Assembly (NCBI GenBank): GCA_018672475.1
Contig: JABHFS010000024.1
Location: 20,059 to 84,058 of the forward strand
From: Gemmatimonadota bacterium
GTDB taxonomy: Bacteria > Latescibacterota > UBA2968 > UBA8231
DNA: 64,000 nt
Direction of reading: 5' to 3'
The notes under the pieces were generated by a model. That model saw nothing but the letters and a program-made list of their open reading frames with translations, had not been told where the DNA came from and did not search any database. Shown here in pieces: positions 44,321 to 54,300 of this stretch. Both the position numbers and the translations under genes were made by a program. How positions within the stretch are numbered: the first letter of the stretch is position 1; the number at the start of each line of letters is the position of its first letter.

Positions 44321-45079
44321 ATGAAAATTTTTGTGAGTCGGTTGATAGGAAGCTTACTAATGATTGTTTGTACCGGTTGTGCATTGCAGCGCCAGCCGGT
44401 ACTAGGATACCTTGTTGAGGCTTTTCCCGTAGAGACCGAGGGCAATACCAGATTTTATAAGGATCCGGTCGATAGTACGTTCGTGTGGAGCGAGGATGGT
44501 CTCCAGTTAAAGATACGTTTCTTTAACGACCGGATGCTGGATGAGAGATTTGACCCTGTGGTGAGTCCTTACACACTGAGCGGCTGGGTTGATCCTAACC
44601 TTGGTTATACCCCGCCTCTATGGACGACATTTGAGGTAACGGTAATTAACCGAACTCGCGAGCGAGTGGAACTAGACCCAACACAGGTGGTATTACGTTT
44701 GGACTCAGATAACTTCTACTACTGTCGCCAAGGAGTTGGGGTATGGAAGAATCTGCCGCACTACGTGGATTATAGTTACCTGAAGTGGGGGAGTAGGGCT
44801 GGGAACGTAGAATTCTATGCAAACACTGATCGTAATGACATATGGCGCCGTACTGAGTTTCAGCGAGAAAAGCCTGTACGCAAGGGGCGCAAGTATAGGG
44901 GAATGTTGACTTTCCCCGCCCTGCCGCGCGATACCGAGAATTTTACTCTAGAGATCAATAACTTTATTCTCGCCTACGACAGCGCCGAGGCGGGTTTTGG
45001 CAACCCTGTTGAATTCACGGATATCCATTTCGATTTCAGTGTCAAGCAGGGGATTTACACCGTGGAGGAAGGTAGGTAA
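44321..45079 (+). CDS. Envelope lipoprotein, paralog of 56211-56990
   Basis: A 252-residue lipoprotein: MKIFVSRLIGSLLMIVCTGC gives a lipobox with Cys 20. The rest is a beta-rich domain containing WVDPNLGYTPPLWTTFEVTV and FTLEINNFILAYDSAEAG. The lipoprotein at 56211-56990 has the matching LGYVPPVFTVFKVEVVN and SDFALAFDASG, so they are paralogs placed at both ends of the block. It starts 17 bases after the barrel gene and is translationally close to the next gene. Family unknown; a scaffold or plug for the barrel is inference. Confidence 0.7.
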   Translation: MKIFVSRLIGSLLMIVCTGCALQRQPVLGYLVEAFPVETEGNTRFYKDPVDSTFVWSEDGLQLKIRFFNDRMLDERFDPVVSPYTLSGWVDPNLGYTPPLWTTFEVTVINRTRERVELDPTQVVLRLDSDNFYYCRQGVGVWKNLPHYVDYSYLKWGSRAGNVEFYANTDRNDIWRRTEFQREKPVRKGRKYRGMLTFPALPRDTENFTLEINNFILAYDSAEAGFGNPVEFTDIHFDFSVKQGIYTVEEGR

Positions 45080-45080
45080 T

Positions 45081-45743
45081 ATGTTACCTCGCGCACGGCT
45101 TCGCATGATGCTGTACCTGACTTCGGTCGTTATAACGGTGGGTTGTGGAAATCTAAAGTTTCTGGCGTTGAAGGGAACGGAATTAGAAAATCCGCCATTG
45201 ATGCCGATCAAGTTGTATGTCAAAGAATTTCCGGTTACGAGCAAGGCAAATGTGGTTGACCCTAATGCGGCTTTAGGAGATAACGACATGGGGGGGGGGC
45301 GATCGATAAATGCCTTGGCTGAAGCGGGCAATGCCATTATGGTTATTTCCCGTAATTCGAGGATTGAAGATTTAACACGAACACTGCTGCGGGAGTTGCG
45401 TCGGGAGAAACTGCGTGTTTTCTCAGAGTTGGATCGAGTTAGAGATCTGCAGAATGTTCGCGAAATTGCCAATCCTTTCATTTTAGTCCCACCGGAAGAT
45501 GATGATGCTCAGTTGGAGATCAGCGGCTCTGTGTTGTTGTTGTCTAAACGCGTCGAGCAACGTTTTTCGCAAAAGAGCACGAGCGCTACGGTTGAAGTGG
45601 TTATTACAGACCTTGGGACAGGAAAGCAGACCCGCATGCCCCCAGTTAAATCGGGGATCAATATGACTTTCAATTCGAAGGAATTGGAGGAGGCTATTGC
45701 GATTCTGATTACAACTGTCGTGACTCAAAAAACGTTATTTTGA
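45081..45743 (+). CDS. Envelope lipoprotein of unknown family
   Basis: A 220-residue lipoprotein. The ATG at 45081 is set by GGAGGAAGGTAGG upstream and lies one base after the previous stop. MLYLTSVVITVGC ends the signal with a lipobox. The mature part contains KLYVKEFPVTSKANVV, EDLTRTLLRELRREKLRVF and LEISGSVLLLSKRVEQ, then STSATVEVVITDLGTGK: an alpha/beta pattern like the outer-membrane assembly lipoproteins that recruit or gate export channels, but I cannot assign a family. It belongs to the block by overlap and spacing. Confidence 0.65.
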   Translation: MLPRARLRMMLYLTSVVITVGCGNLKFLALKGTELENPPLMPIKLYVKEFPVTSKANVVDPNAALGDNDMGGGRSINALAEAGNAIMVISRNSRIEDLTRTLLRELRREKLRVFSELDRVRDLQNVREIANPFILVPPEDDDAQLEISGSVLLLSKRVEQRFSQKSTSATVEVVITDLGTGKQTRMPPVKSGINMTFNSKELEEAIAILITTVVTQKTLF

Positions 45744-45744
45744 C

Positions 45745-47397
45745 TTGCAAATAAAGGATATTTTGGTCATAGTGGTGGCGTTTTCCGGTAATGCCTTTGC
45801 TGAAATGGAGCGCGAAGTTTGGGAATGGGCGCAAGGACCGACACTGGACGTAGTACATAATTCGGTTGAATGGGTTGCAGGTGAAGGGGTAATGTTGGCA
45901 CGTCTCTCGCCGGAAAAAAATGTAGCGGCAGGGATGGTGGCAAAAGATGATTTGGGATTGAGAGTTCCACTAACTGATGGGGATGTGTCCCTTGGTGTCA
46001 GCGAGTGGGTTTCGAATAATCCTAATGTCTTCGGTCGGAATTTCATCGTTGATCTCGGTCAAGATCGGGCGATAACTCGGGTGCGGGTTTTGCCAGGCCA
46101 GACCGCGATTAATCAGCCAGAATATTTTGTTCGAGGCTATAGGCTTGAGGCTGCAGGGACGAATGATTCAGATTTATGGCGTATACTTGCTGAAGCACGG
46201 GATAATATAAATTTGACCATTGATACTTCGACTGACTCGACATGGTCCGTCAGGGATCGCGATCAAAATGATGTTTTTCGCCGGGGCAGGTTCGTGCGCT
46301 TGACGATTACCAGGCAGGATAGGAGTAATTGGGTGGCGCTTGGTGAAATTGAAGTCTTTGCAGTAGGATATGAAATAGAGGGCCTGCTGACTGGTCAATT
46401 GTCCACGAGTGGGCCTGTCAATGTCGGACGGGTGCACTGGGAAGTTTCGGTTCCTGAGGGCACAGCTTTTCAGTTGGCTTCTGCGCCAGGAGCAGACGTG
46501 ATACCTTGGCAGGCCATTCACACGATGGAAAACGGTGAATTATTTGCCGGGCAAGAGCCGGTTGAAGTGGTAGCTTGGCGAGGACAGATGTTTACCTCAG
46601 AACCTTTTGCCACACCCACTTGGCAGCGTGTTGAGATTGAATATGATCGGCGGTTGGTTGCATCGAGCGTGGTCGGTTCGGTTTTGCCCGTAACCGTTAG
46701 TCGGGGAGAAGAGACTGAAGTCACCTATCGGCTTGAAATTGAAGTCTCAAGTGAAGATTACGGAGTAGATCTGGTGCGGTTGAGTGGGGTAGCGATGAGT
46801 GTGCAAGAAGTGTTGATCAATGGCCGTGCGCTGAATGCTGGACAAGACTATACCACGTCTCTGGATATTGTGGCGCAGGAGACTCGATTGGCACTAGACG
46901 GGAATAACAGGGTTGAAGATGATGCGGTTATTGAAGTGATTGGCAATGTTCGCCTGCTGGCAGATTCGAACGTGATTCGCCCTATGTTGGGTAATGCCGG
47001 ACAGAGTGTTGATGACGGCTACACCAACTGGCAGAATGGTCACAACCCACTCGCTATCTCGCAGATTAGCGCGCAAGGCGAACCAGGTGATCTCGTAGGG
47101 CAATTACAGCTTATGCAACGTGTTTTTTCTCCATATTTGGACGAGCAGGTATCTTTCGATTTTGTGGTGTCAAGACTTAGTAATCCGACAGATGTGTTGC
47201 TCTCGGTTTACAATTTGAACGGCAATAGAGTTCGTCAACATGTTCAGTATGGAGCAGCGCGAAACTACCAAATGGCGTGGGACGGTCGCGACGAAAATGC
47301 GCGTATTGTTGAACCAGGAATATATCTGTTTGAGATAGAAGTAAGGGGTGGGGGCGTTGAAGGGATGCGCCGAGGAACATGTGTTGTCGCATATTAA
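45745..47397 (+). CDS. Secreted discoidin/FlgD-Ig surface protein inside the barrel block
   Basis: A 550-residue member of the FlgD-Ig family, with one discoidin-like domain (about 45-210; NFIVDLGQDRAITRVRVLP) instead of two, the beta module (VGRVHWEVSVPEGTAFQL) and a FlgD-Ig domain (about 460-550) with VLLSVYNLNGNRV and VEPGIYLFEI. It ends CVVAY. The start is a TTG at 45745, one base after the previous stop; a TTG at 45763 has a better AAGGA site but would cut the basic signal-peptide start. Its position between lipoproteins and barrels links this protein class physically to the block. Confidence 0.75.
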   Translation: MQIKDILVIVVAFSGNAFAEMEREVWEWAQGPTLDVVHNSVEWVAGEGVMLARLSPEKNVAAGMVAKDDLGLRVPLTDGDVSLGVSEWVSNNPNVFGRNFIVDLGQDRAITRVRVLPGQTAINQPEYFVRGYRLEAAGTNDSDLWRILAEARDNINLTIDTSTDSTWSVRDRDQNDVFRRGRFVRLTITRQDRSNWVALGEIEVFAVGYEIEGLLTGQLSTSGPVNVGRVHWEVSVPEGTAFQLASAPGADVIPWQAIHTMENGELFAGQEPVEVVAWRGQMFTSEPFATPTWQRVEIEYDRRLVASSVVGSVLPVTVSRGEETEVTYRLEIEVSSEDYGVDLVRLSGVAMSVQEVLINGRALNAGQDYTTSLDIVAQETRLALDGNNRVEDDAVIEVIGNVRLLADSNVIRPMLGNAGQSVDDGYTNWQNGHNPLAISQISAQGEPGDLVGQLQLMQRVFSPYLDEQVSFDFVVSRLSNPTDVLLSVYNLNGNRVRQHVQYGAARNYQMAWDGRDENARIVEPGIYLFEIEVRGGGVEGMRRGTCVVAY

Positions 47398-48253
47398 GCA
47401 CGGGCTTTGTGCAGTATGGCTTGCTGTTGCGATAACTGGCCCCGTCCGAGCAGCGTTTGAATTTGTCGATGGTGGAGCTTACGCGATGTCGATGGGCGGG
47501 GCACTCTCGGCGGAAATAGGCTCGGCCGAAACCATCTGGTTCAACCCGGCGGCTTCGGCAAAGTTGAACGTGCCACATGCTACTGCGACATATGGCACAT
47601 TGTACAGTGGTTTGGAGGATAGCCCGGTTGTGCATACTGGAGCTATTGCTTGGCCCTTTGAGAGGGCAACGTTGCAAGCAGGTTATCACACGCTTCGTTT
47701 AGATCCTTGGAGTGAGATGTCCGGTCTGATAGGGGTAGCCATGGTGTTGCACCCAAGAGTCTCATTTGGAGGAGAAGTAAGAGTCAATGCGTGGAATAGT
47801 GGCAGATACGGAAATCAGAGTTGGCTAGGTAGTTTGGGTCTGTTATACGAGGTGGGCTGGGTAACGCCGTCGACGTACATGCGTCTTTCACTGGTGTCGG
47901 CTAATTTGACCGGATGGTATAGTGCTGAAGGTTCAGGGCGAGCTACCGGCCAACCGGGGCGTTCATATACTGTGGGTGCGCAGTTGATTGTCAGAGGCAA
48001 GAAAGTTTCTCTTGACGTAGAGCACGATATGGATCTTTGGGACCTGCGTGCTGGCTACGAACTGGATGCTCGTTGGGGATTAAATTTTCGTACTGGTGCC
48101 GGTATACGTATTGATGAAACAGTAGACCGCACTTGGCATGTCGGAATGGGCTATGAGTGGACGGACTATCATTTCGATTACGCATTTACGCGCTCGGCCG
48201 ATATTGCTTCTTTTGGTGCGACGCACCGTTTAGGTATTGGCCGGTTTTTTTGA
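47381..48253 (+). CDS. PorV/PorQ-like outer-membrane barrel
   Basis: A 290-residue outer-membrane barrel. From a GTG at 47381 (GAGGAA upstream) a signal peptide ends PVRAAFEF; the mature start GGAYAMSMGGALSAEIGSAE followed by TIWFNPAASAKL is the opening of the PorV/PorQ/UPF0164 barrel group, whose PorV member ferries substrates of type IX secretion. Alternating strands run to the end GIGRFF with C-terminal Phe. The frame extends back to 47348. It overlaps the FlgD-Ig gene by 17 bases. PorV-like assignment is by pattern; a FadL-like porin is the alternative. Confidence 0.7.
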   Translation: MLSHIKHGLCAVWLAVAITGPVRAAFEFVDGGAYAMSMGGALSAEIGSAETIWFNPAASAKLNVPHATATYGTLYSGLEDSPVVHTGAIAWPFERATLQAGYHTLRLDPWSEMSGLIGVAMVLHPRVSFGGEVRVNAWNSGRYGNQSWLGSLGLLYEVGWVTPSTYMRLSLVSANLTGWYSAEGSGRATGQPGRSYTVGAQLIVRGKKVSLDVEHDMDLWDLRAGYELDARWGLNFRTGAGIRIDETVDRTWHVGMGYEWTDYHFDYAFTRSADIASFGATHRLGIGRFF

Positions 48254-48356
48254 CTGAGCGGTTATCGTAGAGATTTTGAGTAGTATGTTTGCGGAATAGA
48301 GGCGAGTGACGATTATGAAAAAGCGGTTTTTTTACCTTTCTGGTGAGGATGGCGAT

Positions 48357-51293
48357 ATGCAGTACAAATGCGGCGATTCTCGGTGTATTCTCCGGCTTAT
48401 ATGGGCGATCTGTATCTTGACAATGCTTGGAGATGCCGTGATGGCGCAGACGCATCTGCGCCAACGCGATTTTTTGAATTTGGGGTCTCCTGAGGGATAT
48501 CTCAATTATGGCCGGTCTGAATACGAACCCTATCCCGAACTGATAAGCGCTCGAAATCGCTATGATCGTCTGGGTAATTTTCAGATGCGCGGTCACAAGA
48601 CCTTTACCTGGCAGCTTCAGCGCCCCGGTTATAGTGAGATTAGCACGCGTTCCGAACAGTATCTGGGCTGGTTTAATAATTTAGTCGTTATGAATGATAC
48701 GTATCGCGGCTGGAATTTTGGTGTGACGGTAGGTGAGGACATTCGCACAAAGCTAACCGACCTCGTTTTTCAAGACCCACGCTTTTTTGGCATCCGCATG
48801 GATGGAGCGTCCGCCGATAATCGTTTCACTTTATTGCTCAGTCAAGGTGGTAGTCAAGCGACACAATCACCGAATCCAAAATTCTCAACGTTTCAAGGTG
48901 GAAAAGAAAGATCGTCGGTGTTGCTGCTTGGTGGACATTGGGAGACCAAATTGGGGAGCATGCTCAAGTTGGGAACGACCTATTTCAACCAGCATATGCT
49001 CGACACTTTCAACGACAAGGGGTCTTTCATTAGGGGAGACACGCCATATAGCATGCTTGCTCCCAGCTATATCGAGGTAATCGTTGAGGATGACTCGCCT
49101 GAATCCGGTCAGTTAGGCGCTGTTGTATACGACGTGGCTATTGAAATCGAGGCTGAATCAATGGGCCAGATGGTGCGGATGAGCAGCATTTCTGGTGCTT
49201 CCAACTTCGACGTTACACTCCAGCCGATGGTTGAGGGCGGCCTTCTCAATGCTGATGGCGGCCGAGAGGTCAATGGCGTTGGGCAGCGAGTGATCTTCAC
49301 GTTTAAGATGCCAGAGTTTGCAATACCAGATCCGGCAAGCTATGTGGACAATCCAAGTAAGGCAGTTGGAGGAGGCCTGAGCGTAAAGAATGTCCGTTTT
49401 AAGGCCGATGTTGCCGGTGATTACCGAATCCTGGTTAGACAGAAACACGTATTCTTTGATGACAAGGTGCATGGGAAGAACGTGTCTAAAGGTTACGAAG
49501 TTGGTAATTCAAAATATGTTAATCCCTTTACAGGGCTAAAAGGTGACGATGCTTTACTATCGCCTACTGAAGCATACGCAGCGGGTGAAGCAGATATTTT
49601 TAAACAGTGGCCGGTACCGCCGAATCCCTCAGTGGGGCAACTAAATCCATTTCAGCAGTTCAAGTGGAATCTGGAGAATCCCGAGGATGTAGCCTACACG
49701 GTAGTTCGGGCTGAGACGAAAGAGACTGATACAAGTAACCGCCGAATCGTTTCTTTTGACTATGGAATTCCAACGGGCCAGGCGTTGTTTGGCCTCGATG
49801 GACATTTGACGTTAAAAGGGATTGACATCAAGGGTGAATTTACTACGAACCCTCAGTATTTTATCTACCCGGTCGGTCACAACGCTGGTACGCGCTTTCA
49901 AAAGCGTAGCATAGCCTATTTCATCAACGCGATCAAAAAGGTCGGGTCGTTTGATCTGGGTATGGAGGTTTTCCGGTTAGCTCCAGACTATGGTGGGAAC
50001 TACGACAGCATCCGCGGTGGAGTACCATTTTTCACGGATGTGGCGCAGACGGGTTCGCAGATGCAGGAAATGTTCGTGATGACTGACAACGATGACAACG
50101 ACCAGTGGCCGGACGAACTCATCGTAGAATTACCAAGTGCGGATCGCCAGGATTCTGGTATTTTCCCAGGCTTGGACGAGAATCAGGATCTCGTTCCGGA
50201 TACTGATCAAAACCTGAATGGCATCGCCGATTGGACGGAGCCGATCATTTTTTATGATGCTGATCCGCCTGAGTTTGTATACGGTCTGGATTTCAATAAT
50301 AACGGAGTTGTTGATTTTCGCGAAAACGATGGTTTACCGGACTATCCCTATCGCCGAGATAGACGCGGGATGCACGTTTTTTCGCGCAAAAGCGGCTTAG
50401 GTGCGTCCGGCAACTCTATGTCCGTTGGATTTTATGACACCGAGGAAATCGCTGGACCTGGTCAGGCCAAGGCATTGTACGCGCGCTACGAATACAGCGT
50501 CAATTCGCCTTACTTGGGTCGTATTCGCTTCAACGATGATATCAAAAGGGTAGAAGATCACATCCGCGATGACGTTTACATCTGGCGGGACCGGGGGACG
50601 CATCGAATTGATTCGCCCTATCCGCATTTGACGCCAAGGCAGATTGAGGAGCGAGACCTTAACTCTCAGATCATGCCTCCGGATCGAGATCCGCTTACAA
50701 TGCGCAACAGCTTGGTAAATACGATGTTTATAGAAGGGCGCACTACTCCAATTGTTGATTTGAATTTGATAAATAATTTTCAGTGGATTCGCAACAGTCA
50801 GGCAGCTGCCGAGTTTGATGATGGAGTAATTCAAGATGAAGACGTTCGTTCGTTTATCACACTGGTAAACAAAATAGACTATACATTTCGGGCCGGTAAC
50901 ATAACGATCAAGCCTATGTTTAAGCATCTTCTATTGAGGGAACATTCGCAGAAACTCGATCGTGAAGTCGGATCCGGCAGTACGCGATCGTTCTCGATAT
51001 ATACTCCAATCCTGCGCTCGCGCTTCGATCTGACCAATAAATCTTATCTGCAATTGGGTTTCCAAGGATTGCCATTCTGGCGATACACGAAATTGGACCG
51101 GGTTGATTCAACGCAAGATTTCAAGGAATGGACTACGGTATTCATGATGACCAATCGGTCTGATTACTATGGCTTTGCTCTGTCTTCGCAAATTGGCTGG
51201 GAGACTACGCGACGAGATTACTCCGATGAAAATAGTGCCGCATTGAATCGCAATGCTTCCACGCTGTTTTTTGACATCATCGCAGGATTCTAG
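48357..51293 (+). CDS. Large outer-membrane barrel-like protein, paralog 2
   Basis: A 978-residue paralog of 41325-44303. The ATG at 48357 follows GAGGA and starts a signal peptide (MQYKCGDSRCILRLIWAICI, ending AVMAQ); GTG 48306 and ATG 48315 are upstream alternatives. It shares with paralog 1 the LNYGRSEY-type start, GDTPYSMLAPSYIEVIVEDD, the acidic segment DENQDLVPDTDQNLNGIADW and DFNNNGVVDFRENDGLPDYP, and RNSQAA. It ends DIIAGF, a BAM-type C-terminal Phe. Two such proteins in one transcript suggest a heteromeric channel or paired receptors. Confidence 0.75.
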   Translation: MQYKCGDSRCILRLIWAICILTMLGDAVMAQTHLRQRDFLNLGSPEGYLNYGRSEYEPYPELISARNRYDRLGNFQMRGHKTFTWQLQRPGYSEISTRSEQYLGWFNNLVVMNDTYRGWNFGVTVGEDIRTKLTDLVFQDPRFFGIRMDGASADNRFTLLLSQGGSQATQSPNPKFSTFQGGKERSSVLLLGGHWETKLGSMLKLGTTYFNQHMLDTFNDKGSFIRGDTPYSMLAPSYIEVIVEDDSPESGQLGAVVYDVAIEIEAESMGQMVRMSSISGASNFDVTLQPMVEGGLLNADGGREVNGVGQRVIFTFKMPEFAIPDPASYVDNPSKAVGGGLSVKNVRFKADVAGDYRILVRQKHVFFDDKVHGKNVSKGYEVGNSKYVNPFTGLKGDDALLSPTEAYAAGEADIFKQWPVPPNPSVGQLNPFQQFKWNLENPEDVAYTVVRAETKETDTSNRRIVSFDYGIPTGQALFGLDGHLTLKGIDIKGEFTTNPQYFIYPVGHNAGTRFQKRSIAYFINAIKKVGSFDLGMEVFRLAPDYGGNYDSIRGGVPFFTDVAQTGSQMQEMFVMTDNDDNDQWPDELIVELPSADRQDSGIFPGLDENQDLVPDTDQNLNGIADWTEPIIFYDADPPEFVYGLDFNNNGVVDFRENDGLPDYPYRRDRRGMHVFSRKSGLGASGNSMSVGFYDTEEIAGPGQAKALYARYEYSVNSPYLGRIRFNDDIKRVEDHIRDDVYIWRDRGTHRIDSPYPHLTPRQIEERDLNSQIMPPDRDPLTMRNSLVNTMFIEGRTTPIVDLNLINNFQWIRNSQAAAEFDDGVIQDEDVRSFITLVNKIDYTFRAGNITIKPMFKHLLLREHSQKLDREVGSGSTRSFSIYTPILRSRFDLTNKSYLQLGFQGLPFWRYTKLDRVDSTQDFKEWTTVFMMTNRSDYYGFALSSQIGWETTRRDYSDENSAALNRNASTLFFDIIAGF

Positions 51294-51315
51294 TTAAGAT
51301 TCAGGGATACAAGTA

Positions 51316-54300
51316 ATGCTTGTACTACAAATATTTGTGCTGGGGATCATGGGCACCGCGATTGGGCTCACAACTCGATATTTTTCGCCGCAAGAGTTGC
51401 AAGATCGATTTAGCGACGGACAGAAGTTGTATGCCTTAGGTGATTACGAGAAGGCAGTCCCGCATTTCGAAGCGGTACTTGCTACGAAGAACAACGCCAC
51501 GATAAATGTTGACCAGGTGACGGTGACTCTAGACGAGTTTATCCTACCCGCTCGTGTGGCGGCCAGGTATCAATTGGGAAATGCGCACAACAAACTGGGA
51601 CAAGATCTGTTGCGCCGGACCGGTTTCTTGCGATCTGAAAACAAGAGCACGCAAGCGGATGCCAGATACGAAGAGGCACTGGCCGAATTTAAGACAAGCC
51701 TAGATTATTTTGCCTCGATTAGTGCCCGAGAAGATATCGAAGAGCGCACTCGGGTAATGGCTCAATTTCAAACATTGGAGACCAACTACAAGCTCAAGCG
51801 ATACGATCATGTAATTAAAGAGGGCGAACGATTGTTGGAGGCATTTCCCAACAGTGTCTATGAAACGGCAGCCTATTATAACATTGGGTGGTCTTACTTC
51901 GAACTAAAAGATTACGAACAGGCGATCGGTAACTTTAAACAGGTTATAACCTTATCGCCTCGTGGTTCCCATTCCGATCGCTCTTACTTTCAGATCGCCG
52001 AATCCTACGATGCGCTCACGGAATATCCCGAGGCACTGAAGTACTTCCAGCGGCTAATTCGGCGATATGATTTTTCGACTATGTCGGAAAAAGAGCTGAT
52101 CGAGATGGCAAGTCTCAAGCTAAAAGGTCTGGTCGAAGAAACTTCGCGTGAGATGGTGGCTAAGGCTCAACTGCGTAGAGGCGATATTCTTGCGGAAATG
52201 GGCAGAGTCGATGAGGCGCTAACCGTTTACGCTCTCGTGCCTACGAACTATCCGACTGAAACCGTTCTTGTTCACGGTGCCTACATCCGCGGCGCTGAAT
52301 TAGTGCAAAAAGAGCGTGGTACAAGCGCCGCTTTGAGTGCTTATCGCAATGCGATTGAAAATGTTGAGAACAAACGCTTTCAGGCGCGAACCCAACTTAC
52401 AATTGCCGGCTTGCTTTACGACGAAGGCGAGTACGAAAAGGCTGCAGGCGAGTACCAGATCTACATGAATGCGTATTCTGATGTGGCGGATCGCATCGGT
52501 TTTGGTGAAGACAAGGTCTTATATCAGATCAGCCAGTGTTATCAGGCCCGTGCCAGCAACTTTCTCAGGCAAGATGAACCCGAAAACTCCAAGCGAGCTT
52601 CAGAGCGTGTCACGGTGCTGCTAGATCAGATACTTCGCGATCATCAGGACACAGATCTAAAAGCGGATGTATTGTTTCAAATGGCCTACAACTGGCAGAT
52701 GCAGAAAGACGACCGTGCTGCCGATACGTACCGTGATATGGTCGCCTCTTACCCTGATCACCCGGCTGCACCAAGTGCTCTATTGCAGTTAGCCCGAATA
52801 GACTATGAAAGCCGTAACTACGAGGTAGCGAAATTAGTATATCTTCGTTTCCTCGACGAGTACCCCCAATCGAATATCATAAACCAGGTGCGGCTTGAAC
52901 TTGCTATGTCTCTGAAGAATCTCGAACAGACAGAGGCGGCAATTGAAGTCCTCGAGACTATTTCTGAAGATTGGTCGGAGTGGGCCAAGATACAAGCCGA
53001 ACTCGCGGACCTCCACGTTCGTAGAGGTAATACGTCTCGGGCACAGGTCGTCCTTGACCGAGCACTTCAGGTCGCGGATGGACCAGAGTTGCGAGGGCAG
53101 TTGCTCTATGTAAAGTCGCGCATACATTTCAAAGAGAATCAATATGAAGAAGCCGTTATCGGTTTCTCTGAAGCAATGCAATTGCCATTGCGCGACGACA
53201 TTTTGGATGGATCGCTACTGTTTCGCGGTAGCTCTCATTACGAGCTGGCTAAATTCAACGATGCCCGTGGGGATACGGCGGTAGCACGCGTCCGGTATGA
53301 AGATTCTATTGTAGATATGAAGGCTCTGCTTGACAGAGATCCAGCTGCGAACATTAAAGATAGCGCATTCCGCACTTTAGGTGCTGGGATGATACGGCTG
53401 CAGCGGGAAGATGAGGCAGTGCGCTATTATAGCGCGCTGATCGAAGCAAGTGACGATCCACAGCAACGCGCGACTTTTCAGATGTTGCTGACCGAGCTGT
53501 ATTTTGATCAGCAACTATTTGACTATGCCGAGAAGATGGCTCGCGAATTATTGCAGATGACGTTCGAGGATGATAACAGTGCTGGTTATTACCGAAAAGA
53601 GCGGGCGTATTCAATCATCGGCAATGCATTATTGAAACGCAAAAACTACAAGGCCGCTAGTGATATTTTATCTACTGGGTTGAAATTGTATCCCAATTCT
53701 GGCGAGAGCGCCAATATCTCATTCTCCCGAGCATTTGCGGATTTTAATGCCGGCGATTACGTAAGTTCGGCTGAGGGCTTTGCTGCGTATACTAGTGAAC
53801 ATCCCGCTGATCGCAATGCCGTTCACGGTCATTATTATCTCGCGCACAGCTACCAAATGTTGACAAATTTTGAGAAGGCGGCGACAACTTTCCGACATAT
53901 TACGGACCGCTTCCCCGAAGCCAGTTACGTAGAGGAAGCGATGTTTCTGATCGGAGAGAATTATTACAATCAGCGCGATTTTCCGGCCGCAGCCGAGGCC
54001 TATCGCGAATTGTTGGATAATTATCCCCGCGGTAGGTATAGTGACTCAGCTCTTTATTCACTCGCTTGGTGTCAGTTCGAGCAGGAAGACATGGCAGGCG
54101 GAGTCGCTCGGATGGCTGTTTTGGTGAAAGACTACCCGGATAGTGACTTTGCCGCTAAGGCACAGTTTACGGTCGGTGACTTCCACTATAACAATCGAGA
54201 ATATGATCAAGCGCTGGTTGCTTATCGCTCTCTAATCGAAAACTATGCCGGTACGGCAGAGGCAGGGCGGGCTCAAGTGCTGGTCGATGAATTGAGCGAA

